Source: Bryopsis sp. KO-2023 (lineage: Eukaryota > Chlorophyta > Ulvophyceae > Bryopsidales > Bryopsidaceae). From it: 64,000 nt of DNA. Shown in pieces: positions 53,501-64,000 of this stretch (positions within the stretch are counted from its first letter, which is position 1; each line of letters opens with the position of its first letter). Both the position numbers and the translations under genes were made by a program. The notes beneath the pieces are model-generated. The model did not search any database. It was given only the letters and a program-made list of their open reading frames with translations, and was not told the DNA's origin. The stretch is taken from NCBI GenBank assembly GCA_030272585.1, contig BSYQ01000001.1:682001-746000 (forward strand). Direction: 5' to 3'.

Positions 53501-55677
53501 TGGAGTCTGTCATGGAAACAACTTTCTTCTCTTACAGGAAAACTCTGGGGTTAAGCCACATATTTACCTGGAGTTCTCTTGCATAGATCACAGCACTCCT
53601 GAGGGGTGTCAAAAACATCCTTTTTGCCATCGTTGATTGGCATAGGTCCCTTTCCGAAATCAATGCCTTCCACAAATACGCACCCTCCTTCATCTGGAGT
53701 CACCATAATAAAAAAACAACATAACATCAAGCATAGCCAAAAACACCGCACCCCGTGACATATGCATCTAACAGAGCCGGAATTTTTTCCGATTCTTGTA
53801 AAAGCATTTCAATAAGAAAAACCATATAACAACCATATTTATTTTTTGTTCTCACAGCAAAGGTTTGTATTCTCAGACGATATTGGTTGGAGTCAGTACC
53901 TTTCCCTGAATCATACTAAAAGGTAGCCAGCAATATTTTTCCAAATCATACCTCTTGCTGGATCAAGGTCTGTCTTCGCTGGTGGCTCTGTCGGTATAAT
54001 CGTTCCTGATGCATCCCCCCTTGGAGGTGGTTTCCTACACTCTGCATTCACAGACACATTGGATGCCCCAGCCCCGTAGCTCTTGATCCAGTCCATGTAG
54101 CTTTTCACTCTAGTGTAGATTCCTGGCTCGTCGAGGCCGCTGGATGCGCATGCAAATCCGAACGATGTGATCCCCACCAACATGTCATTTCCTCCACATC
54201 CACCGCCAGGAATAATCAATGGGCCACCAGAATCACCTGAAATATTCCGTAAGATCATGCTCATAGTGAATCGGCTTTGTTTTCAGAACAACGGAGGAAC
54301 TAAATCTTTTCAACCTGGTTCTTCAATTTTGGCCATGTTGCCTCGGTGTGTATGAAAGAAATAAGCTGATGGAAAAGATCTATTTCGATGAGGGGTGGAG
54401 CAATCATGTTGTAAGGGGCGGCATCTCACCTTGACAGACATCCCGGCCTGCCCTGTTGGCACAGATCATCGAATCCAAAAGGAGTCTTTCAAATACGTTT
54501 TTGCAATCACTTTGCTCAGTTATGTCCAATTCAACCTCCTTTAGATTGACTGGCAAATTTCCAAATTGATCCCTCCCCCATCCCATCGCTACGACTTCCC
54601 CTTCTACTGGCTCTGTGGATTCGTGCAATTTGACTGGTGTTTTCTGGGAGGATCCAACCAGCTGTATGAGGGCAATGTCGAATCCCAGCCCTGGGACGTT
54701 TGCAGTGTATTTATCGTGGACGATCAATCGGCAAGCTTGGTGAGACTGCATCACAGAAAAATAGAAATTGCTATGGTCGCGCAAAAACCATTAACAGCTC
54801 CAGTCGCTACCCAATTTGGTTGGAGTTCTGTCAGGTTTCTCGAAAAAAGGACTGAATAGAAGGAAGGAAAGGTGAATGGCGAAAGCATTCCCACCTCGGC
54901 ATCAAGATCGTCTGACAGAGAAGTGCCACCGATTTGGATGAAGGGGCGAGTTTCTGTGTTTAGAGATCTGGAGTCCACGCAGTGCGCAGCTGTCAAGAGC
55001 ATGTCTTTCCCAATCAAAATGGCCCCGCAGAAGTGTTTTCGTGATGATGGTCTCTGCAGGGTGGTCATGTAGGGATATCTACCAGGCTCAGCATCGCTGC
55101 CACCCTGTTCACAGTCAGCCACCCATATGTCAGACATGAATTCCAAACCCAGATGCTCGTGCATGTGAATTTGGAAGTGGTGATCTCGTAATGCTGGATT
55201 TTCCAGGAAACCACCCCGCAAGTACTGGGAGCGGCAGGTCATCAAGTGTGGAACTAGACTCGATGTTGAAGACGGTTGAATTCTTGCATTCGTCCGGGAA
55301 GCGCAAATCAGCAAACAGGGACGAGATCACGCACCTCAATTTTTTGGACGAAGCTGAACGCAGATTTCCCGAATCCCCTTGTCGGGCAAACTCTCTGGCC
55401 ATAGGTGCCTGCGGACCGATCGTCGATTCGTTGCGTACACACACACACACAGACGAAACCGTTAGGAAACGAAAAACAACTAGGATCGCATGGCGATTAC
55501 TCCGCACCCCTAACGCACGACGTTCTGAGATGGTGCGAATTGTCGCGTGTGCAAAATAGTTCAAGAGAGGTGATCGGCGTGCTGAGTCGCCCGCGACTCT
55601 ACTCGCGTTAGTGACCCACCTGTGTCTAAGGTTAGAAGGAGAACTGCCAAAGTCGCGAAAATCAGTCCTTCTTTCAT
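50578..55677 (-). CDS. Secreted trypsin-like serine protease with four PAN/apple-like Cys-rich domains
   Basis: The product is predicted to be an extracellular protease. The ATG at 55677 opens a signal peptide ([16 protein letters not shown]). A short exon near 55452-55338 follows, then an exon near 55225 ([14 protein letters not shown]). The trypsin domain has [10 protein letters not shown] (His), [10 protein letters not shown] (Asp), [12 protein letters not shown], and [10 protein letters not shown] (Ser), then [13 protein letters not shown]. The residues before the domain ([15 protein letters not shown]) lack the usual IVGG start, so activation may differ. Four repeats follow, each spread over two exons: 53750-53560/53410-53280, 52890-52760/52440-52320, 51780-51650/51475-51350 and 51125-51015/50925-50805. 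Each has the pattern C..GxD..G...CCxxC, then GC(R/K)(S/T)(W/M)T...C(F/Y)L...C..C.SG. A last exon encodes [14 protein letters not shown] and TGA at 50580-50578. Confidence 0.85.
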
Positions 55678-58227
55678 GGTGCTGGCTGGGAAGTAGTGTT
55701 TTTTTTCCAGGTTGGACTGTTTACACTGCCGAATACGCGATGCTCCCAAATTGAAGGAGCCCTCTCACACTGTCGTGACAGCTGAATCTCACCCTGTTGG
55801 AACTCTGAATATGAACGTGCTGGGAACTGCGTGTCGATAAGAAGCCCGCGTCACTCAAATTTTCAGTGGGAAGCGGACAACGAAGACCCGAGTCACCCTC
55901 TCGCCGGCTGCGGAGATGCGAATGAGCAAATGCCGTTACACTTCAATCGATCCATCAGTCAGAAATTCGCTGTTGTGGGTGCACAAGAAGAGAAGCCATG
56001 GAGCATGTTTCCCCCAGAGTCTGTGTCTGGGAGGTGTAATGCACGAATTCACTGCCCCTTCACTCAAACCCACAACCTTCTTGCTAACGCTCGAGCAGCT
56101 GGAGAGTTGTTACTACGAATGAATGGGATTATGTGCACAACTCTTTCGAATCACACTAATTCCAGTGTCTCCACCAGCAGCTGAACACCGAAGCGACGCA
56201 GATTATGTTGGTTTGTTTGACGCAGATTGGGGGTGAGTGGGGTCTGCTTTGTAAACACGGCCATAAAAAGAATGGTGTATCTCGAAACATGATTTTAGTA
56301 GAACATTCCAGTGGGGTGAAACACATGCTTCACTGTTCAATTCAAGGAGATTTCTGTTTCAAAAAGCTCCAACTTCTGAAGAATAATGATCCAAGTACCG
56401 AAAATATCGTTTTTATGTATGTGGAGCATTGGGGGACCGAATTTCAGCAGCAGAACTGATGGATTTCTCAGCAAATGATTGGGCACCTGGACAAGTGGGG
56501 GTTGGAAGGTGTTGTGAATTTGTTGAATTGACCGATGTCGCAACCTGAAGTCTGAATGGTTCATTCAAGTCAAATTCCCGAAGGAAAAAAAAGCCCTTCT
56601 TTTATTACATTTAAGCACAACATGCTACCCACCCAAAAGAAAGAAAGAAAAAGACACCAAATTGCAATTTCAACCTTTCACACTACAGGAAAAAAACAAA
56701 AAAAAACACAATTGAGAGAATTGAAACAATTTTCTTTTTTTAACTCGGATGTTGTTGAGAATGTCAATGTCATGTGAACCCTTCTTGAAACAGAAACCCA
56801 TTTTTCCCATTTTTTCCCCCATCCCGTATTAGATCAGAAACAAAAAGATGCAAAGTGCAATGTTTTTCAAGTCAAGATTTCACCCACATGGTTGCCCCCC
56901 CCAAAAAAAAGAAGAAAAAAGTCTTAAAGAAAAAAAAAACCAACCCAATCATTCCCCAATGATATTTAGTACTTGTATATTTCGAGTCCCCTATTGAAAA
57001 AAAAAGTGTAAAACATGTAGATACATATATGTATATTTTGCTTTTTCAATAAACACATGAGTGTGGTGAACTCATGCTTTTCCAGTCAAGATTTCACCCC
57101 ATATTGGACGCTTCTCCCCCCCCCCCCCAAAAAAAAAAAAAAAAGCTAACAAAAAAGCCCCTCCCCACAGTACTTGTCAATTGGCAATTCATAATAATTC
57201 ATGTTTTTGTGAGCTAAAGTGGAAACAAACAATATCTTTTTATGCAGGGCAAAAACCGATTCCAGTTTTCGCCAAACCCCACCCCACACACAATTATAGG
57301 GTCGACGAAAAATCGGTAAAAATTGCCTGAAGAGAAAACAGATATTTCAATTTTTCTTGCGAAATCTCCCCCCCCCCCCCCAAATTCCCCCGCCTAACTT
57401 TTCCCTTGTATATTTTCTTTCTGGCGAAAGAGAAATTACATCCCTTGCAATACCACCCTAATTTCCACATTCATTTACTTTCATTTATATTTCCTCCCCC
57501 CTTTTCTTTTTTTTTCATTTTCCAAAACGTAAATCTCACCCATATGAAATTCAGCCTCCAAATCACGAAGAGCCCGAATTTCGACCGAATAGAAATATAA
57601 CCAAGTAAAGAGAACTCACCCTGTAAGCAATATTTTTTTCTTTTTTTTTCCACACTCTCAGTGGACTCCTGCTAAGAATCGTGTAACAATTGCACGATTA
57701 TTTTTTTTTTCCAAACAAAAGTAATGCATAGAAGAAAAAAAAACAAACCAATGAAATATGGAAAAAAAAAACCAACTAAATCCTTTCCGAAACTAGTGTC
57801 AGAAAGCTTTCAAAGAAAATAAACCTCAAGAAAAAAAACACAATAGACTAACTGGCAAAAGGGAAAAGAAAAAAATTCACAAAAAAAACCAACTCATTGC
57901 ACGATACGAGCTGCTCTTTTTTTTTGGTTTCGATTTTTTCTCCTTTCCCTTTTCCATGGAAGGGGTTTGTTATCTTCCTCGAAGTTTTCTGTTTTTCTTT
58001 TTCCCTAACTTTTATATATTTAATAATGTTGTTGGTTCAGCACGATGGTTCTGCTACCTGGTCCCCCCCCCCCCAAACTGAAAGAATTTCAAAGCACCCA
58101 CAAATCCGTATTGATATATATTCTTCCCTTTCTGTTAAGACAAAAAAATTTCCGGTCCAAAATTCCCCCTCTAGGCAACTTTTTTTTTTTTTTTCCTTTT
58201 TCCGCTGTTTTTTTTTTGTTTTTCAGC
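55678..58227. other. Intergenic; promoter side of the protease gene and low-complexity DNA
   Basis: No supported gene. From about 56570 the DNA is dominated by homopolymer runs, including C-runs followed by A-runs at 56896-56910, 57117-57145 and 57368-57385, and by long A and T tracts. It also holds the 3' end of the kinase gene near 58228. Confidence 0.5.
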
Positions 58228-61200
58228 TTACAAACCTTCACGTTTAATAGTCAAGAGTGCATCAAAATTCGACATTCCTTCCAATTTATTCAGAACCATC
58301 ACCGTAAAATCAACTAATCCAACACACCACCGACTTCCACAAATCAACACCCGCCCTTGCTTGCTTTCGTCCATACCTACTAGCTTCTTTTCCAAACCCA
58401 TGTTTTTTTTCATTCCCGACATTTCCCCATCCCACTCATCCTTTGCGAGATCAACTAGAAAGACCCCTTCGATGTTCATTCTCGAACACATTCCTAAAAC
58501 TACATTCTCTGAAACACCACCACCATTTTCCCCACATCGCTCATCTTTAGTGAGAAGAATGGTGCTCACTCCGTTTCGCAACAAAAAGGTCGAATCCAGT
58601 ACTTTATGCATGTCAGACCCCAGGAAAACGGACACCCTCTCGGTCAAATCAGTCATTCCCAGCCCCAACGACAGTCCATCACGAAACACGGCTTTCTCCT
58701 TGGAACAGTCAGCAGCTGTTTTCAGCCCCAGGGTGTTATGCATGGGTTCAAAGGCTGGCAGCGTGTTTTTGTTGAGAATCTCATCGACACGCTCAATGAC
58801 TCTGGCGATCGAAGGTCTCCAGTTTTGGTCCCTCACCAAAATGAACTCCAGCAACTGTATGATTTCGGACCTGTAACTCTCGTGGAGTAGCCTGGATTTT
58901 TTCAACCAAGAGAACACGGTTCAAATTCAGGAAAAAAAACCTTTCAGCACAATATCTGTTGATTATGTGTATCTACAAATAGTAAGCCCGTTCGTTATCT
59001 ATTGAATGAAGCAATATGCACTCACAGGTCAATTCATTCCTGCTGAGCTTGTCTTTATTTTGATTTTTCCACAGTTTTGTGAGAGGTTTTTTTTGCCGTA
59101 CCTTGCTTTGGCCTCATCGATCACAGGGACTCCACTTCCCGTCACTCTGCAATAAAACTTCATGAAAACCGTTTCCAACTGCAGCACCTCCCCGGTGATC
59201 ATCTCGTACAGAAGGCAGCCCAGAGCCCACACGTCGCATGGGAAACCGGCGCCCTTCTCTGTTTGGCGCCGATCAAAATCTCCAGAGGAGTTCGGCCTCA
59301 ATTTCAGCATTTCTGGAGACTGGTACTGTTCCGTTCCCCTGAAAAAAAAACACAGCTCGGAATCATTTTTGAATATACACACATCTATATATGAAGTCAC
59401 CTGATATAAACACAAGAAGAGGGCACACATACTGTGTGCAACTTAGGGTACTAATTAGTATGTCCAATTTAGATTTTCATTCCTTTTTTATTTTTAAAAT
59501 TTTTCCTTTTCTTTTTTCGAGGGGGGCTGAGGGGAGTGATTGGGATTTGATTGTGGTAGGAGAAACATATCATATCATCCATTGGGGCCTCCAGTATTGG
59601 TGTTTGAAAACAACTTTCATTTGAGATGCAGCACCTGTGTCTCCCGGTGGCAGCTGCTTGTTTTCCTTCGTAGCATCTTGCTTCACCGAAATCAGAAATC
59701 ACAGAACTGAACGGAGGCATTTCTGTGTCTGGATTCCAGAATTGATCGTCTGCAGCATCCGGGTCCAAGAGAATATTGCTGCATTTCAGATCAAAATGAA
59801 CGATGGAGGCCGAGTGCATTTTCTCAACCCCACACAGGATGTCCCGGAAGATTCTCAACAGCAGCCGAATGCTGTGAGGTTCCTGCTTGGGCAACACCCT
59901 GTTCCTCCATTCCTGACAGAAAGGGAAAAAAAGTTGGGAAAAACTTTAGAGTAAATTATATGAATCAACACTGCTGCTCTATGAAGGAAACATTTTGAAT
60001 CAGACAGGTTTCGATTTTGGAATGGACACTGCCACATTCCTGAGGCGATATTCTTGCAGATATTACATTTCCTCTCAGGAATTTCGCAGGAAAACTTCAA
60101 CGTATAGCATCAGATCAACCAATGGAGGCATGTCTCACCAGCAGGGAACATGGATAGTCTTTCATGACCAGAAAGATGGACTCCGCCGAAGCTCCGAAAT
60201 CATACAGCTGACAGAATCCCTCCACGGATCTCATTTTTTGCAGGACCGCAATCTCGGACAGCATGTCCAGAATGCAGCGGTGCAATGCATGATCCATTGG
60301 AAAATCCTGGGCCTTGACGACACAGGTGGATGGAATACCATCGCCTGGGCAAGGAATCGGACAATGATTATTCTACTGTGGATATTTCATAGGATCCTGC
60401 TTCAGGAGGGGCAAGTTAGGGATGAAATTTATTTATTTTAATTTTTTCTTCTCTCATCGAGATTGGGATATTTATATTTGCGTATTTTGTGTTTCAGATT
60501 GGTAGCATTGACTCCACAATGCTTGCTCCCGGATCAGTGATTTGGAACGATCAGCCAATAACATTTACTAGCATTCCCAAATAGTTTTTCCAGAAACGAA
60601 AGTGTGGAAAAAGAGTGAGATCCTTCCCAAAATAAACCAGCTTGATGTGACCTGATCGACCGACCTTGAGTGAGGACATGGCATCGTTGAACTTGTGCCC
60701 TCTCTCCATGATGGATTCTATCCACCGGCTTATATGGAGAAATATCAAAGCCTGATGTCAAGAACATCCTAAGCAACAAAGTCACACTAATTCACATATC
60801 ACACTTTCCTCACTGGTCGACAAAATGTCGGATCTTAAACAGAAAAAAATCAAGTCAAAACGATGAGAATCTCCTAACCTCAACAGCAGCATCTTTCTTG
60901 TTCCATCGAGCCGGGCCGAGTCCTTCAACCTTTTCTCAAGGTCTCCAAACCTCTGGTGGGCATTCAAGTGATGGAACAGCGTTCTGGACAAGTCCCCCAG
61001 GAAACTCATGAGATCATGCCTTGCCCTTTGGCTCCCTTGAGTTTCATCCGCCAGCAAAAAATATTCCAAAAGAATATCCACCACCGTCGCATGCACAGCA
61101 TCGTTTCTTTCGATTCGAGGGCTCAGGTCCGCCGAGCACGTGGGGGCTGATGGAATTCCATCACTTGCATCTGATAGGGGAAAAAAATGAAACACTTTAG

Positions 61201-64000
61201 AAGAAAAATTCAAGCTTTGTGTAACTTTGATTCATTTCCAACCATAAGACGCTCAAAAAAATCACACACACACTGTTTAAAAACGACATATTCTGAAAAA
61301 CAGATAACATAATACAATACAGCGTTGGAGGAGGTTTTGAAGGCATCATGATTGATGGACGTACTAGAGGGAGATTCTGGGGGTTTCTTAAAGGACTTCA
61401 ATGCCAGGGGCGGCACACAAAAGGGCCGTCTGACAATGCGCGATGGGGGGAGCCCTTCGTCATCGTCCTCATCAGATTCCCCCTCCGAAAAGACCGAACC
61501 GCTTGAGTGGCTGCCCATCCTCTCCCTCCCAGAGTTCTTATGCTGCCCAGGTGATTCCTCCCCTTCGGAAGTCTCCTCCCTCGACCATTCCGCCAAAGTA
61601 CTGGATTCAAAAACAATTTAAACAATGAGTACAGCCTTTTTCTGTCTGTATTTTTTTACTGCTGGATTCAAAAACTATTAAGAAAATGAGTACAGCCTTT
61701 TTCTGTTTGTTTGCATTTCTTTATTGCAAGGATGGCACATACACGGGTGATTAGGAACTGCTTTTTTCGGCTGTATTTACTGTTGCTCGACGAACCCACC
61801 TTTGCGAAGGGAGGTCATACTTGCATCGACCCGCCCCCGAGTTTTTCAGGGGGCTCGACCACCTGTTTGTATGCAAGTCTGGCACCTTTATCGTTTCCAA
61901 AGACTCCACCGATGCTGGCGGTGACGTGAGAATCCCCATCTTCTTGAACACATCTACACCTCGTGTTCTGGTGGAGTCACGATCATACACAATCTGCAAC
62001 GCCATCAATTCTTTTAATTATTATCAGATTGTTTTTCTTTTAAACAAAGGAGAAGTCAACCAAGAATTGGGATGCGCACGAGAAAAGAACCTGACCAACT
62101 CATTCACCTTCTCGATTTCTTCGATGCTCATTTCCTCCTCCCTCGCACGTTGCTTCGCCCCCAGTTTTTGACTTTCAAGCTTAAATTTCTGAAGCTTCAG
62201 ATTATTCCCCCAGCTACGGTCACGAGCAGCAATCGCAGAGTCCCACCCATCGGACACAGAACTCAAACTCCGTGATTTTTGAAACAACGGATCGAATATT
62301 TCAGGAAATCGACCTCCGGGAGGACCATTGGCGTTTGCCACCGGAACCAGCTCGGTTCGTTTCAATTCTGTGCTGATTTCCTCGGTCAAATACTCTACAA
62401 ATTTGAAATGCTGTAGTTGAGCCAGCACATGGGACTGCCGATGCTTGATGATGGTGAGGACCACCTGTTGGTAAAGCACATGAACATGGCCCCCCCCAAA
62501 ATTAGCTCAGAATTTCCAGTCTTTTGTGAAATCCTTTTCCAAACAGATCCATCAAGCGAAAGCTACCACACATATACACATGTTCAGAGGAAAACATCGA
62601 AGAACGAACGAAACTTGAAAATGGGCGGTGTGTGTTACCTCCAAATGCAAGTTACAGAGCTCCCATTCTTCGGGGGCCAAGTCTTGAGCGGTCCTTTCAT
62701 ACATGGACCTGAAGCGATGTGCGTGAAGTTGAATATAAAAGTTCACGAGCAGAGTGTCGCGATAAACGCTGTCAGGGACACTGAACCACGCCTTCACAAA
62801 ACCAACCACCTACACATCCAAGGAAAATAACTCAGATGAAATGAAAGTGCAACCTTAGGACTTTCTATCCACCCCTTTTGCGCTTTTCCTATTGGAGCAT
62901 GTCAGAACATTCCTTTTCTTCTGCTCATCATTTCCCAAACCTTTCCCTCCCCCCCCCCAAAAAAAAAGGGAAACAAAAACTCGACAGCCCGTATCTAATA
63001 TTTGTTGCGGACACTGGTCAAGCTGCCGTTTCAGCTGAACTGGTGAAAACATCTCTTACCTTGGCGTGGATAGATCGATCCATTCCTTCGCCAGCATGCC
63101 CCCATTTCCGATTGGCAAGCACCAAGCTGACGAACCCAGTTTTTGCTCTGAGCAGAAATTCCCACTGCTTCAAATCCTGCACAGATAATTCTCTCTCCCC
63201 TTTCCTAAAACAATGCTCCCAGCCTAAAACACACACAGACACCATTGCATCAAAACACATCCAGCCAACATTCTAAAGAAAGGAACAGCTCAGCTAAACC
63301 ACATCCACAGTCGACCCACCGATATTCTGCTTTTCACTCTCTTCTCCTGACGCAGCAAGATTGATCTGCTTTTCCACTGCAACCATCAATTCAGTCAGGA
63401 AGCTCCACAAGACCCCATGCCAAGTTTCTCTCTCTTCCCCACTCACATCCTCATGTCGCCCATGCCACACCAGCCATTTTCCGTATTCCCTCACCAGATG
63501 CAAAAACACCTGGTCCCTCATCAATCGCTTGACAAACGATTCAGCCCTCCGGCTGTGCCCAGTTCTCTCCAAAACAATGATGTACAGTTTCAGCAGCTCG
63601 GAAAAGGTTTTCAGCTGAGCGCTGGGCCAGGATTGAACCTTATAATTCCCGTGGGCAACAAGGGAGCGCTCCACGCCACCGAAGACTCCCCCCAATTCGG
63701 CCAGAAAGGATGTTGCTGGCTGAATGGAGGGCGAATCTTTGAGATACATTCGCAACAGATTGATGTACGGGGCAACGTCTGGGAAAACCCCACCTGGAGA
63801 AAACCAACCAAACAATCCTCAAAAACACAGGGTAGCTTTGGTAGCTTTCTTCGCCACTTTACGGTTGCACCTGTATTTCTTGCCACATAGAAATTACAAA
63901 AAAGAATGAAAATGCCACTCAATTTACTTTATCTCTTGCCACAAACTAGAGGTTGAAAAAAACACCCCAGTATATAAATTTTGTAAAAATGTGGAACCAC
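58228..64000 (-). CDS. Large helical-region / protein kinase / pseudophosphatase fusion protein (5' incomplete)
   Basis: The N-terminal part (exons about 63797-63320, 63240-63060, 62810-62640, 62466-62110, 61995-61830) is all helical with no named family, e.g. VVGFVKAWFSVPDSVYRDTL. An acidic Ser-rich exon (61595-61325) and a helical exon (61172-60880) follow. The last joins in phase to a kinase N-lobe: loop HGERAQVQRC, lysine in STCVVKAQDF, HFDLKCSNILL in place of HRD, ISDFGEARC (DFG), GTEQYQSPEML and DVWALGCLLYEMITGE. The C-terminal exon (58890-58228) adds a DUSP-like domain: ERVSVFLGSDMHKVLDSTFL, then VLICGSRWCVGLVDF where HCxxGxSRS is expected. Catalytic Cys and Arg are not conserved there, so it is a pseudophosphatase if the match is right. 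The join between the acidic exon and 61172 is unresolved. Confidence 0.7.
61601..61722. repeat. Tandem duplication of about 61 bp
   Basis: Units at 61601-61661 and 61662-61722 both begin CTGGATTCAAAAAC and share ATGAGTACAGCCTTTTTCTG. The unit spans the acceptor of the acidic exon, so the splice-site sequence AATCCAG occurs twice in minus sense. Confidence 0.8.

Noticed and set aside
56205-56459. 84-codon ATG frame upstream of the protease gene
   Set aside because: No domain, splice partner or conservation could be seen, and the surrounding DNA is low-complexity.
61210-64000. Assignment of the helical N-terminal region to BEACH-family proteins
   Set aside because: Some stretches recalled the region before the PH-BEACH module, but no PH or BEACH domain follows; the protein continues into a kinase instead.

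Overview
The window is nuclear DNA of an intron-rich microbial eukaryote. It holds GT-AG introns, axonemal, WASH, dynamin, CCR4-NOT and exosome genes, and a rubredoxin-like protein of the kind usually found in plastids. Together these suggest a flagellated, probably plastid-bearing protist, for example a chlorarachniophyte-like or other alga with secondary plastids. The lineage is an inference and is not proved by the sequence.

Region by region: 334-2444 (+) is the 3' part of a SAM-dependent methyltransferase gene of the coclaurine N-methyltransferase/cyclopropane-synthase type. 3082-6075 is copy A of an inverted segmental duplication. It carries a small membrane-protein gene (-) and a 939-bp TIR element. 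6741-11245 (-) is CNOT10. 11748-15572 (+) is an intronless WASHC4/SWIP gene. 17142-22061 (-) is a DRP1/Dnm1-type dynamin. 22415-23407 (+) is the exosome ring subunit RRP43/EXOSC8. 24107-24851 (-) is the rubredoxin-like protein. 25367-26041 (+) is a Tim17/22/23-family protein. 26410-33367 (-) is the axonemal AAA protein DRC11/IQCA1. 34340-49787 is copy B of the duplication, split by a nest of two LTR retrotransposons. 50578-55677 (-) is a secreted trypsin with four PAN-like Cys-rich domains. 58228 to the right edge (-) is a 5'-incomplete gene for a helical-region, protein-kinase, pseudophosphatase fusion. Several genes form divergent pairs over short intergenic gaps: CNOT10/WASHC4, dynamin/EXOSC8 and rubredoxin/Tim22.

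The mobile DNA is the most informative part. An outer 5.6-kb element (34711-34904 and 47908-48101 are its 194-bp LTRs, minus orientation) sits in copy B. Copy A preserves the empty site. An inner 7.8-kb chromovirus-type element (37936-45717, 514-bp LTRs differing at one base by eye, target duplication CAACC) sits inside the pol of the outer one. Both elements use the same primer-binding sequence. Both have a textbook -1 frameshift signal at the end of gag: slippery heptamer, 7-nt spacer, 7-bp stem. The outer element also has a single in-frame UAG before pol. The inner element is almost free of CG dinucleotides from about 39000 to 45203, while its LTRs and leader are CG-rich.

Limits: exon joins were made by eye from reading frame and splice consensus. 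No similarity search was possible, so family names rest on recognised motifs.
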